DNA from: Epilithonimonas hispanica
GTDB taxonomy: Bacteria > Bacteroidota > Bacteroidia > Flavobacteriales > Weeksellaceae
Length of the DNA stretch: 39,826 nt
NCBI RefSeq assembly: GCF_003385395.1
Contig: NZ_QNUG01000032.1
Span: forward strand, 1-39,826
Direction of reading: 5' to 3'
Shown here piece by piece: positions 22,589-31,034 of the stretch. How positions within the stretch are numbered: position 1 is the first letter of the stretch; every line of letters begins with the position of its first letter. The notes under the pieces are model-generated. The model did no database searches. It saw nothing but the letters and a program-made list of their open reading frames with translations, and was not told the origin of the DNA. The position numbers and the translations under genes were made by a program.

Positions 22589-23670
22589 GTTTCGTATATC
22601 AACAAAAGATTAATGAAATAGGAGTAAGTGATTTTTCCATCTTGTTGATTTGATTTCAAGAATAGGTCATTAGTCATGCCAAAGAAATCACTTATAACCC
22701 CTTCATTCTTCTCGTAGAAATCTAACTCATACTTTCTATCTCGTTGCATTTTTTCAGAATATTGAGAAATTGATTTTAGAACAAAATCTTTATTATTAAT
22801 ATTCTTTGACAAAGCTCTCAATAGGCTTTTTAAAACATAAAGTTGGCTACTGTATTGTAGATCTATATTGTTGGAATTTTTAGCGCACAAATAGGCGATA
22901 AAGCTAGCTTCTTGCTCTTTGGCATAACCTAACTGATGCGACATCTCGTGAGCTAGCGTGAATGGGATGTTTGTGGGAGGTAGATGTGGGTTGAATTGTG
23001 ATTCTGCTGTGAAAGGATTATAATAACCTAAGATTCCTGTGTAATTCATAAATCCATTATAGAGACTAGATTTTACGGATAGAATTTCGAGTGATTTTTT
23101 TTCATTGATGTAACCTGGTAAGTGCTTTTGTTGAGAAAGTATTTCGTATTCTAAATTTTGAATATTATTAATTCTAAAGACCCCATTTTTATCTTCAGAA
23201 ACTTTCTCTCTTGTGTCTTTGCAAAGTTCAAGATATTTGATTGTTAAATTTTTCAAATTACTATTATTAATCTTGACTTCTTTATTTGAAAGCTTTTTGA
23301 TAATCAATGGTTGGAAATAAAGCATTCCCCAAAAGCATTGATAGATAAAATAAGTGACGTTGATTAAAATTAAGACTCGTTTTAAGGTTAGACTATTTTT
23401 TTTCCGTATCAAATTGATTATTGAAACAATTAAAAAAAGTAAAACGATTGTATAAATTGCGTCTCCAACTGAAAATCCAAGCCCGGAAAATAATTGAACG
23501 TGAAACTTCTTTTTCCATTCAAACAGATTTGAAAAGAAATTGATAACGAATTCAATTTTCGATAGGATATAAAACAATAAAAATTGGGCAACCAGAATGA
23601 TTGCCCAAAGTTTATTTTTGATAAAGATATTTTTATTAGTGTCCACCTCCTGAGATTTTTTCTTTGTCAA
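22570..23670 (-). CDS. DUF3810 membrane protein with HExxH motif
   Basis: A 366-residue protein with three N-terminal membrane helices (about 22-40, 66-88, 98-118) and a soluble domain with a zinc-peptidase-like motif HEMSH (241-245), with E254 as possible third ligand (AKEQEASF). DUF3810 proteins are widespread in Bacteroidota with undefined function; a metallopeptidase role is inferred from the motif. It overlaps the MFS transporter gene by 35 bases, so they are co-transcribed. Its last codons lie in the terminator of the plus-strand candidate RNA. Confidence 0.88.
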   Translation of the reverse strand: MTKKKSQEVDTNKNIFIKNKLWAIILVAQFLLFYILSKIEFVINFFSNLFEWKKKFHVQLFSGLGFSVGDAIYTIVLLFLIVSIINLIRKKNSLTLKRVLILINVTYFIYQCFWGMLYFQPLIIKKLSNKEVKINNSNLKNLTIKYLELCKDTREKVSEDKNGVFRINNIQNLEYEILSQQKHLPGYINEKKSLEILSVKSSLYNGFMNYTGILGYYNPFTAESQFNPHLPPTNIPFTLAHEMSHQLGYAKEQEASFIAYLCAKNSNNIDLQYSSQLYVLKSLLRALSKNINNKDFVLKSISQYSEKMQRDRKYELDFYEKNEGVISDFFGMTNDLFLKSNQQDGKITYSYFINLLLIYETKKESY

Positions 23671-25078
23671 GACTAATACCTTGTTTTTTTAAAATTTGAG
23701 TAACTCTTATAGCATAAAATGCAAGATAAGCAAAACAAATTACTCCTACAATATAGCTTGCGTGGATAGAAGTAAGGTCTGCAATGTAACCTTGTAGCCA
23801 GCTGATGATACCTCCTCCCATAATCATCATAACTAAGAAGCTACTTCCTTCATTGGTATGTTTTCCTAAACCGCTAACTGCTAAAGCAAAAATACAAGGC
23901 CATAGTGTACTGCAAAACAATCCAACACTTGTAAAAGCGTAAACAGATACCATGCCTTCGCTAAGCATTCCAATCAACAAAGCTAATATGGCTGTCAAAG
24001 AAAATATAAGTAGCATTTTTGCTGGGTTTCCTTTGCTTAGGACATCAGCTACAATCATTACAAGAATTAATATTGGATAGATGTAAAAAGGTCTTAGATC
24101 GTGTTGCGCGATGGCGTTCACCAATAAGAAAACTCCGAAAGCTAAATAAGGAGCTAAAAATCTTAATATTTTTTTTATTCCACCTGAGATGTCAAATGCA
24201 TCAACAGCACCAGTCCATCTACCAATCATCATACTTGCCCAATATAGAGAGACATATGGAGCGATGTCTTTTGTTGCAAAACCAAGAGATTTTTCCATAT
24301 ATGCAGGTAGATTACTAGCTGTAGAAACCTCTACACCTACATATACAAATATTGCTAGCATTCCCAAAACCAGCTGAGGGTATTTGAGAGCAGATGTTCT
24401 ATGTTCGCCTGGCGTTGCATCATCGGTATCTTCTTTTACGATCGATGTTACTTGGGGCAACTTCGAAAATTTGATTAGTAAAGCAACTAGCACAAGTGCA
24501 ATTGCTAAAATAATATAAGGTGTTTTTACACTTTCTATATTAGCTTCCACTCCCGCTGTAGATGCGGCACCAAAAATTGCAAAAGATACAATCAGAGGAC
24601 CTACAGTTGTTCCAAAATTATTGATTCCCCCAGCTAATGTTAATCTTTGAGCACCAGTTTGTTTTGGTCCTAAAGCTATAGCTAAAGGATTAGCAACAAT
24701 TTGAAGTAAAGAAAATCCTAATCCAATAACAAAAAGTCCAGTAATCATCAAAAGAAATGATTTGTTGTTAGCAGCGGGAATAAAAAGTAATGCTCCAATT
24801 GCAGAGATTAATAAACCATAGATAAGTCCATTTTTGTATCCTATTTTGTTGATAAGATCTTGTCTCAATCTTTTAGAAACAATCATATAAATGATTGAGC
24901 CAACTGTATAAGCAATATAAAATGCTACAGAAACCAATTGGCTTTGACTTTGAGTTAGGTGGAAGGCTTCTTTGAAAACTGGAATCAAGATATCATTACT
25001 TGCAGCAACAAAGCCCCAGAAGAAGAAAACTGTAACAAGTGGAATAAACTGTGCCCAATTGGTTTTTTGTGTCTCCAT
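23636..25078 (-). CDS. Sugar MFS transporter (FHS family, glucose/galactose type)
   Basis: A 480-residue permease of about twelve membrane helices in the FHS (fucose-galactose-glucose:H+) group of the major facilitator superfamily. Typical features are the N-terminal FFFWGFVAASNDILIP stretch, helix 4/5 GLGFSLLQIVANP and the loop GPKQTGAQRLTLAGGINN. It probably imports a hexose or amino sugar with protons. Start is the ATG of METQKTNWAQF, with a -7 box 42 bases upstream. Its end overlaps the DUF3810 start. Confidence 0.92.
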   Translation of the reverse strand: METQKTNWAQFIPLVTVFFFWGFVAASNDILIPVFKEAFHLTQSQSQLVSVAFYIAYTVGSIIYMIVSKRLRQDLINKIGYKNGLIYGLLISAIGALLFIPAANNKSFLLMITGLFVIGLGFSLLQIVANPLAIALGPKQTGAQRLTLAGGINNFGTTVGPLIVSFAIFGAASTAGVEANIESVKTPYIILAIALVLVALLIKFSKLPQVTSIVKEDTDDATPGEHRTSALKYPQLVLGMLAIFVYVGVEVSTASNLPAYMEKSLGFATKDIAPYVSLYWASMMIGRWTGAVDAFDISGGIKKILRFLAPYLAFGVFLLVNAIAQHDLRPFYIYPILILVMIVADVLSKGNPAKMLLIFSLTAILALLIGMLSEGMVSVYAFTSVGLFCSTLWPCIFALAVSGLGKHTNEGSSFLVMMIMGGGIISWLQGYIADLTSIHASYIVGVICFAYLAFYAIRVTQILKKQGISLDKEKISGGGH

Positions 25079-25120
25079 TATTTAATTTTTTATTGTTAAT
25101 GTTAGGTTAATATATCAAAG

Positions 25121-25128
25121 CAAATGTA
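25121..25128 (-). promoter_or_regulatory. -7 box of the MFS transporter gene
   Basis: TACATTTG on the minus strand matches TAnnTTTG, 42 bases before the ATG at 25078. No clear TTG at -33. Confidence 0.4.
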
Positions 25129-25154
25129 AGTAAAAAGTCTTATTTGGATAATAA

Positions 25155-25883
25155 TTATTTTAATTCCTCAATTAGGGACAATTGGATTTCTTCAAATGCT
25201 TTTTCTTTGAGTTCTTTTTGTGTAGTATCTGGTGTTAAGATATCATTGAAGAAAACTTTAACAACTCCAGGATATCCTTTTTTATTATCAAATGGGAACA
25301 TTTCTTTCAAACCTCGGAATGTAAATACTGCAATCGGAAATTGATGTTTGGTTGCTAATATAAAAGCACCATCTTTGAATTGGTCCAGAATTACGTTTGT
25401 ATCATCTGGAACACCACCTTCAGGAAAAATGACAACACTTTGTCCTTGTTGCATTCTTTCGGCGCATCTTCTGTAAACATCGGCGCGACTTCTCGCACTT
25501 TTTCTGTCTACCATCACGCAAACTCTTTTATAAACTGTCCCGAAAATCGGAATCTTTTCAATCTCTTTTTTTCCAACATAGCAAAGCGGATGATTGGGGA
25601 AAAGAATACAAGGCAACATCACATCCATTATAGAAGTGTGATTGGAAATGATTACGTAAGGTTGGTTTTTATCAATTTTTTTATCGGTCTTAATGAACAT
25701 TTTATATCGGAAACCCATTCCATAAAACATTCCCATTGCCCAAAGGCGGATAAAGAAGTAACAATATTTATAATGTTCTTTTCGAAAGGATAAAATATAA
25801 ACAGGAAGAAAGAAAATTAATGTAAGAACAATTCCTAAAATCACCATCCAAAATCGCCAAAGATAAACGAGAAAAACCTTCAT
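25155..25883 (-). CDS. plsC: 1-acyl-sn-glycerol-3-phosphate acyltransferase
   Basis: A 242-residue membrane-bound acyltransferase that makes phosphatidic acid from lysophosphatidic acid. N-terminal membrane helix (about 10-32), catalytic NHTSIMD (H82, D87), and the acceptor motif FPEGG (153-157). Normal length. A -7 box lies 17 bases before the ATG. Upstream on the same strand is the GtrA-like gene; downstream, separated by 76 bases, the MFS transporter with its own box. Confidence 0.93.
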   Translation of the reverse strand: MKVFLVYLWRFWMVILGIVLTLIFFLPVYILSFRKEHYKYCYFFIRLWAMGMFYGMGFRYKMFIKTDKKIDKNQPYVIISNHTSIMDVMLPCILFPNHPLCYVGKKEIEKIPIFGTVYKRVCVMVDRKSARSRADVYRRCAERMQQGQSVVIFPEGGVPDDTNVILDQFKDGAFILATKHQFPIAVFTFRGLKEMFPFDNKKGYPGVVKVFFNDILTPDTTQKELKEKAFEEIQLSLIEELK

Positions 25884-25900
25884 TAATATTCTATTTAGTT

Positions 25901-25908
25901 CAAAAATA
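25901..25908 (-). promoter_or_regulatory. -7 box of plsC
   Basis: TATTTTTG on the minus strand, TAnnTTTG match, ending 17 bases before the ATG at 25883; no TTG at -33. Confidence 0.4.
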
Positions 25909-25913
25909 AGTTT

Positions 25914-26372
25914 TTATCCGTTAAAAATCACTTTTTTCTTTACAGAATAATTAAGGAGAGAAACAATCACGATAGAAGTTATTTTACTCATCATCTCCTG
26001 AGAAAGAACATAGAAGCCTAAATCAACCGCATTTCTGAAAACAAAATGATAAAGAATCTGAAACAAGAACAAACTGATAAAAGTTGAAACGACAGAGACT
26101 GAAATAAAATAGGCGAATTCTTTCCTCTTAGAATGTTTCCCTCTTTCGAACACAAACCAGATGCTCAGAAAATAATTGGTGATAATTCCGCAACTTGTAG
26201 AGAGAATATTACTAAACGGATATTTAATTCCTGAGAGATTATACTCCCAAGAATAGATTTTTGGAAGATAAATACTCAGTGTTTTAAAACTGCCGATTTC
26301 TACAATTGCACTTAGTCCACCAGCGATGATGAAGAGCAATACTTGTTTATGACGAAGAATTAGTTGTTTCAT
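25914..26372 (-). CDS. GtrA-like family membrane protein
   Basis: A 152-residue protein with four membrane helices typical of the GtrA family, whose members are thought to flip or handle polyisoprenol-linked sugars in surface glycan synthesis. Family features: VLLFIIAGGLSAIVE at the start of the first helix, NYFLSIWFVF, and a C-terminal NYSVKKKVIF. The frame is open to 26606, but I take the ATG of MKQLILRHKQ (26372): family members begin close to the first helix, and a -7 box lies at 26438-26445. A start at 26435 (MKKLFNYY) is possible. Confidence 0.8.
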   Translation of the reverse strand: MKQLILRHKQVLLFIIAGGLSAIVEIGSFKTLSIYLPKIYSWEYNLSGIKYPFSNILSTSCGIITNYFLSIWFVFERGKHSKRKEFAYFISVSVVSTFISLFLFQILYHFVFRNAVDLGFYVLSQEMMSKITSIVIVSLLNYSVKKKVIFNG

Positions 26373-26437
26373 TTCGTTTGCAAATTTATACGATTTGTTA
26401 AATGTTTTAAAATAATAGTTAAATAATTTTTTCATAT

Positions 26438-26445
26438 CAAAAATA
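26438..26445 (-). promoter_or_regulatory. Possible -7 box of the GtrA-like gene
   Basis: TATTTTTG on the minus strand, TAnnTTTG match, 65 bases before the chosen ATG and only 2 bases before an upstream ATG at 26435, which would then be untranscribed or leaderless. Confidence 0.35.
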
Positions 26446-26632
26446 TTTTTACTTTTATTAAGTGTTAATAGTTTTTGCGATTTGTCTGAAAGATTAATTA
26501 TTAAATAGTTAATAAATTGTGAAAACTTTAATATCAATCGATGATGATATCTTGTCCTGACTAAAATTGTTTGGTCGGGAAATTTTTTCATCTCTTGTCC
26601 AATCACCCCAATTATAAAATAATTAATGAAAA

Positions 26633-26884
26633 ATGAAAAATTCTAGCAGACCTTACAGAAAATTTCTGCCTCAGCAAAAAAAGATTGAGGAGTTGGAAAA
26701 AACTAGCTCACGTTTCAAAAGAATCTATTCAGAATATGAATTGATGTCCGATGAACTTTGGAATCTCGAAAGCAGCGATTCTACAGAAAGCATTCCCGAT
26801 GACTTTATCAATGCTATCAAACTACAGACTTCTTACTTAGAAGATGAGATTCAGGATTGGCTGATAGAAGACAAACAATCATAA
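26633..26884 (+). CDS. Small conserved-looking acidic protein of unknown function
   Basis: An 83-residue cytoplasmic protein with an N-terminal basic segment (SSRPYRKFLPQQKK) followed by a predicted long acidic helix or coiled coil (KIEELEKTSSRFKRIYSEYE, then DELWNLES). No known domain. It lies between the divergent GtrA-like gene and the kinase gene (57 bases before it) and may be co-transcribed with the kinase. Confidence 0.65.
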   Translation: MKNSSRPYRKFLPQQKKIEELEKTSSRFKRIYSEYELMSDELWNLESSDSTESIPDDFINAIKLQTSYLEDEIQDWLIEDKQS

Positions 26885-26941
26885 AATCTCATCCATTCTC
26901 TCCAAAAAAATATTATTTTAGCATTCTAAATAATATATTAT

Positions 26942-27802
26942 ATGATTGCCATTGTTGACGGCGGTTCTACCAAATGCGATTGGGTTATTCTGGAAAACGA
27001 CGGTACAGAAGTTCTGAAAACCGAAACCGTTGGATTCAATCCGAATATTATAAAACCAGAACTGATTACAATTGAAATAGAAAAAAATCAAGCACTTACC
27101 AAGTTCAAAGACTATCTGGAAAACATCTTTTTCTACGGCTCAGGTTGCGGAACTCCCGAAAACAAGCTAATTGTAGAAAGAGAGATTCAGAAAGTTTTCA
27201 ACACAGCACAGATTCGAGTAAAAGAAGACCTTTTGGCTGCTGCTTATGCTGCTTACAGAGGCGTTCCGGCTATTGTCTGTATTCTCGGAACAGGTTCCAA
27301 TGCTTGCTATTTCGATGGCGAAAATGTCAAAACAGAATTGCCTTCTTTAGGGTTTTTGATTGGCGACGAAGGAAGTGGAAGTGCATTGGGGAAGCAGCTG
27401 GTTCGTCACTATTTTATGAAGAAATTACCGCCCGATTTGCATCAGCAATTTACTGAGATTTATCAGCTGAACATAGACGATTTGCTCAAAAATATGTATC
27501 ACAATCCAAGAGCAAATGCATATATGGCAGATTTTACAAAGTTCATTGTGGACAGGAAAACACATCCATATTTTCAGAATTTTATTTACAAAGAACTCAA
27601 GAATTTCCTTGAGTTTCAGGTAATGCCATACGAAGAATGCCGAGAAAGTGAAATCAATTTTATTGGTTCAATTGCCTATTTTTTTGAGGATTCTTTAAGA
27701 GCTGCAGCATCAGATTTTCACTTCAAAATCGGGACAGTTGTTCAGCGTCCTATAGAAAGTCTGGTGAATTATCATCGTGACTATATCATTCCAAAGCTTT
27801 AA
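26942..27802 (+). CDS. BadF/BadG-type ATPase, likely N-acetylglucosamine kinase
   Basis: A 286-residue member of the ASKHA/BadF ATPase family. The phosphate-binding motifs are DGGSTKCDW (6-14), ILGTGSNA (114-121) and GDEGSGSALG (141-150), as in GlcNAc kinases of the NAGK type and in N-acetylmuramate/GlcNAc recycling. It probably phosphorylates an amino sugar, for example from peptidoglycan turnover or chitin-type sugars; substrate is inferred. No other amino-sugar gene is next to it. Confidence 0.85.
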   Translation: MIAIVDGGSTKCDWVILENDGTEVLKTETVGFNPNIIKPELITIEIEKNQALTKFKDYLENIFFYGSGCGTPENKLIVEREIQKVFNTAQIRVKEDLLAAAYAAYRGVPAIVCILGTGSNACYFDGENVKTELPSLGFLIGDEGSGSALGKQLVRHYFMKKLPPDLHQQFTEIYQLNIDDLLKNMYHNPRANAYMADFTKFIVDRKTHPYFQNFIYKELKNFLEFQVMPYEECRESEINFIGSIAYFFEDSLRAAASDFHFKIGTVVQRPIESLVNYHRDYIIPKL

Positions 27803-27818
27803 CTTTGCAGAAGTATTT

Positions 27819-27959
27819 GGGCGTATCCCATTGTTTTTGCTTATAAAACTAAGTCATTAAAAGAACTTTTCAGCAAGCAAAAACAAGCGGGTCGGTCTTC
27901 GGGCAGTCGCTCTCCGCCTCTGGCGAGGAGCTCCAACAATGCCCTGCGCCCTTACGCAA
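27819..27959. repeat. Degenerate GC-rich intergenic repeat, copy B
   Basis: Begins GGGCGTATCCC, contains a perfect 12-base inverted repeat TTGTTTTTGCTT (27831) / AAGCAAAAACAA (ending 27886), then GGGTCGGTCTTCGGGCAG, a short CTCCGCC/GGCGAGGAG hairpin, and ends with TGCGCCCTTACGCAA. It resembles elements at 6319 and 39103. It fills most of the 219-base gap between the kinase and malic enzyme genes. Confidence 0.6.
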
Positions 27960-28021
27960 TAAAGAATAAAAACCCGTGAGTCTTTATATATAAGGGGTCA
28001 CAACAAAAAGTAAATTCAACA

Positions 28022-30304
28022 ATGTCAAAAAATTCAAGAGACCAAAACGCTTTTGATAAAGCTGCTTTAGATTACCACCGTCAGGAACCGAAAGGTAAAA
28101 TCGAAGTTATTCCTTCCAAACCACATTCTTCACAAAGAGATTTGTCTTTGGCCTATTCACCAGGTGTCGCTGTGCCTTGTATGGCAATCCACGATGATCC
28201 GAAAAGTGTGTACGAATATACTTCAAAAGGAAACTTGGTAGCTGTTATTTCCAACGGGACGGCAGTTTTAGGATTAGGAGATATCGGCCCAGAAGCTTCG
28301 AAACCGGTAATGGAAGGGAAGGGTTTACTTTTTAAAATCTTTGCAGGAATCAATGTTTTCGATATCGAGATTAATGAAAAAGACCCTGACAAATTCATCG
28401 AAACTGTAAAAGCAATTGCGCCAACTTTCGGAGGAATCAACTTGGAAGATATCAAAGCACCGGAAGCTTTCTACATAGAACAAAGACTGAAAGAGGAATT
28501 GGATATCCCGTTGATGCACGATGACCAGCACGGAACTGCGATTATCTCTGCTGCCGCTTTGATTAACTGTATGGAAATTACAGGAAAGAAAATCGAGGAA
28601 GTGAAAATGGTCATCAATGGAGCAGGAGCAGCAGCAATTGCTTGTGCAAAACTATACATTTCGCTTGGCCTTAATCCTAAAAATATCTTGATGTGTGACA
28701 GCAAAGGTGTCATCAATCATAAAAGAGAAAACCTAACTCCAGAGAAATTAGACTTTATTGCTCAAACAGATATTGAGACGTTGGAAGATGCTATGAAAGG
28801 TTCTGATGTTTTCGTTGGTTTGTCAAAAGGAAATGTGGTGTCGCCGGAGATGTTGCTTTCCATGGCTAGTAATCCAATTGTTTTTGCGTTGGCAAATCCA
28901 GACCCGGAAATCAGTTATGATTTAGCACTCGCTACAAGAGAAGACGTGATAATGGCAACCGGAAGAAGTGATTATCCTAATCAGGTGAATAACGTTCTTG
29001 GTTTTCCATACATCTTTAGAGGAGCATTGGATGTTCAAGCAAGAGGAATTAATGAGGCGATGAAGTTGGCAGCGGTTCATGCTTTGGCAGAAATTGCAAA
29101 AGAGCCTGTTCCGGAAATGGTAAAGTTGGCTTACAATGTTAGAGATATCAGCTTTGGAAAAGACTATTTCATTCCGAAACCTTTTGATAATAGATTGATT
29201 ACAAAAGTTTCTATCGCGGTTGCAAAAGCTGCTATGGAAAGTGGGATTGCTGGAAAAGCGATTGAGGATTTTGAAGAATACGAGAACCAGCTTCTTGACA
29301 GAATGGGAAGAGATGAAAAACTCGTGAGAATGATGCAAAACCGTGCAAAAGCAAACCCGAAAAGAGTAACGCTTGGAAATGGTGAAGAATATAACATTCT
29401 GAAAGCTGCTCAAATTCTACAAGAAGAAGGAATTGCTTATCCTAGTTTATTAGGAAATAAAGAGTTGATTCAACAAAAAATGGAAGAATTTGGAATTACA
29501 TTGGATATTCCAATCATCGACCCGAATGATATTGAGCAAAAAGAAACTCGAAAAAAATATAGAAAAACCCTTTGGGAAAAACGCAACAGAAAAGGTATTA
29601 ATGAGTACAAAGCAAAACGTTATGTAAGACAACGTGATTATTTTGGGCCACTAATGTTGAAGCACGGCGATACAGATGCTTTGATTGTTGGTTTCTCAAA
29701 AAGTTATGCATCTATTCTAAAACCAGTTTTAGAAATCATTGATAAAAAGCCGGGTGTTAACAAAGTAGCGGCAATGATGATGATTTTGACAGAAAAGAAA
29801 CCACTGTTCTTTGCAGATACTTCTATTAATAAAAATCCTTCAGCAGAAGATTTGGTAGAAATCGCAAGAATGGCAGAATATACTGTGAAGTCTTTTGCTA
29901 TAGAACCAAGAGTTGCAATGTTAGGATTTGAGAATTTCTCGGCAAAAGCAGATACTTCCAAAAAAGTGGCTGCTGCTGTGAAAATCCTTCACGAGAAATA
30001 TCCGAAAATGATTGTGGATGGGGAGATTCAGCCGGACTTTGCGCTTAATGCAGATCATTTGGCAGATTATCCTTTCTCAAAATTAGGAACCAATCCAGCT
30101 AATGTTTTGGTTTTTCCAAATCTTGAAAGTGCAAACCTTTCTTACAAAATCATCAGAGGAATGAAAGCGGCTCAAACTATCGGGCCAATCTTGATGGGGT
30201 TAGATCAGCCAGTTCATGTTTTACAAATGAGGTCTAGTGTAGATGAAATTGTAAATCTTGCAACAATTGCTGTGTTAGATGCACAGACAAAAGAGGAAAA
30301 ATAG
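28022..30304 (+). CDS. maeB: NADP-dependent malic enzyme with phosphotransacetylase-like domain
   Basis: A 760-residue fusion of a malic enzyme (about 1-430) and a PTA-like domain (about 430-755). Malic-enzyme features: SPGVAVPC (46-53), GGINLEDI (137-144), MHDDQHGTA (165-173) with metal-binding D167/D168, and Rossmann GAGAAA (200-205). It decarboxylates malate to pyruvate, making NADPH. The C-terminal domain in this family is thought to be regulatory (acetyl-CoA). Terminator follows before ruvA. Confidence 0.94.
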   Translation: MSKNSRDQNAFDKAALDYHRQEPKGKIEVIPSKPHSSQRDLSLAYSPGVAVPCMAIHDDPKSVYEYTSKGNLVAVISNGTAVLGLGDIGPEASKPVMEGKGLLFKIFAGINVFDIEINEKDPDKFIETVKAIAPTFGGINLEDIKAPEAFYIEQRLKEELDIPLMHDDQHGTAIISAAALINCMEITGKKIEEVKMVINGAGAAAIACAKLYISLGLNPKNILMCDSKGVINHKRENLTPEKLDFIAQTDIETLEDAMKGSDVFVGLSKGNVVSPEMLLSMASNPIVFALANPDPEISYDLALATREDVIMATGRSDYPNQVNNVLGFPYIFRGALDVQARGINEAMKLAAVHALAEIAKEPVPEMVKLAYNVRDISFGKDYFIPKPFDNRLITKVSIAVAKAAMESGIAGKAIEDFEEYENQLLDRMGRDEKLVRMMQNRAKANPKRVTLGNGEEYNILKAAQILQEEGIAYPSLLGNKELIQQKMEEFGITLDIPIIDPNDIEQKETRKKYRKTLWEKRNRKGINEYKAKRYVRQRDYFGPLMLKHGDTDALIVGFSKSYASILKPVLEIIDKKPGVNKVAAMMMILTEKKPLFFADTSINKNPSAEDLVEIARMAEYTVKSFAIEPRVAMLGFENFSAKADTSKKVAAAVKILHEKYPKMIVDGEIQPDFALNADHLADYPFSKLGTNPANVLVFPNLESANLSYKIIRGMKAAQTIGPILMGLDQPVHVLQMRSSVDEIVNLATIAVLDAQTKEEK

Positions 30305-30326
30305 ATTTTTATTTAAAAATATTCAG

Positions 30327-30365
30327 CAAAAGCCATTTTAAGAGATTAAGATGGCTTTTGTTTTT
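30327..30365 (+). terminator. Terminator after malic enzyme
   Basis: CAAAAGCCATTTTAA (30327) pairs with TTAAGATGGCTTTTG (ending 30360), one mismatch, loop GAGA, then T's to 30365. Confidence 0.8.
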
Positions 30366-30406
30366 AACTTAATTTAATATCTTCGCAAAACCCTAATTTT
30401 GATTTA

Positions 30407-30991
30407 ATGATTTATTCTTTAAGAGGTCTGGTTCAGGAGCTGACACCAACGTATGTAGTTGTGGAAGTTGGCGGAATTGGATACTATCTAAGTGTTAGCT
30501 TACAAACTTCCCAAAATTTGAACCTTAATTCTGAAGTTTTTCTATATGTCCAACAGATTATTCGCGAAGATGCGCACTTGCTTTTTGGTTTTTTTACCAA
30601 GGAGGAAAAAGAGATGTTCAATCTGTTAATAAGTGTTAATGGTGTTGGGCCGGTTTCGGCATTGATATTACTATCTTCACTCAGCTTGTCGGATGCTGCC
30701 AATGCAATACTTTCTGGGAACAGCGGTGTTATTCAAAAAGTGAAAGGAATAGGGGCTAAAACAGCGGAAAGAATCATTATTGATCTACGAGATAAGGTTG
30801 GTAGATTCAGTGTTTCGGAAGAAAAACTTTCTCATTTTGTAGACAATAAAATCAAGAATGAGGCGTTATCTGCTTTAGAAGTTTTAGGGATTTCTAAGAA
30901 AGTAAGTGAGAAGATTGCAGATAGAATTTTGAAACAAAATCCAAACGCTTCTGTAGAAGAATTAGTGAAAGAGATTTTAAAAAACATTTAA
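30407..30991 (+). CDS. ruvA: Holliday junction branch migration protein RuvA
   Basis: A 194-residue protein that binds Holliday junctions and works with RuvB. The N-terminal OB fold (MIYSLRGLVQELTPTYVVVE) and the two helix-hairpin-helix motifs (VNGVGPVSAL and VKGIGAKTAERI) are present, and the C-terminal RuvB-binding domain (EALSALEVLGISKK). No ruvB nearby. It is followed 43 bases later by sprA; the ruvA-sprA order is common in flavobacteria. Confidence 0.95.
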   Translation: MIYSLRGLVQELTPTYVVVEVGGIGYYLSVSLQTSQNLNLNSEVFLYVQQIIREDAHLLFGFFTKEEKEMFNLLISVNGVGPVSALILLSSLSLSDAANAILSGNSGVIQKVKGIGAKTAERIIIDLRDKVGRFSVSEEKLSHFVDNKIKNEALSALEVLGISKKVSEKIADRILKQNPNASVEELVKEILKNI

Positions 30992-31034
30992 CAATTGATG
31001 ATAATCCGTCATCAATTTCTTAAAAAAAATATAA

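Noticed and set aside
23648-23658. Perfect Shine-Dalgarno-like AGGAGGTG on the minus strand
   Set aside because: It lies within codons of both the MFS gene and DUF3810, with no usable start codon 5-10 bases downstream; the codons Gly-Gly-Gly explain it.
26373-26606. Extended N-terminus of the GtrA-like protein
   Set aside because: Family members start close to the first membrane helix, and a promoter-like box lies within the extension.
28922-29413. Long antisense open frames inside maeB and other genes (for example also 25380-25793)
   Set aside because: They mirror well-supported genes, lack family features and promoters, and are Ser/Phe/Cys-rich as expected for shadow frames.
30993-31017. 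Hairpin between ruvA and sprA as a terminator
   Set aside because: Stem AATTGATGA/TCATCAATT is AT-rich and is not followed by a T-run; more likely no full stop between these co-oriented genes.
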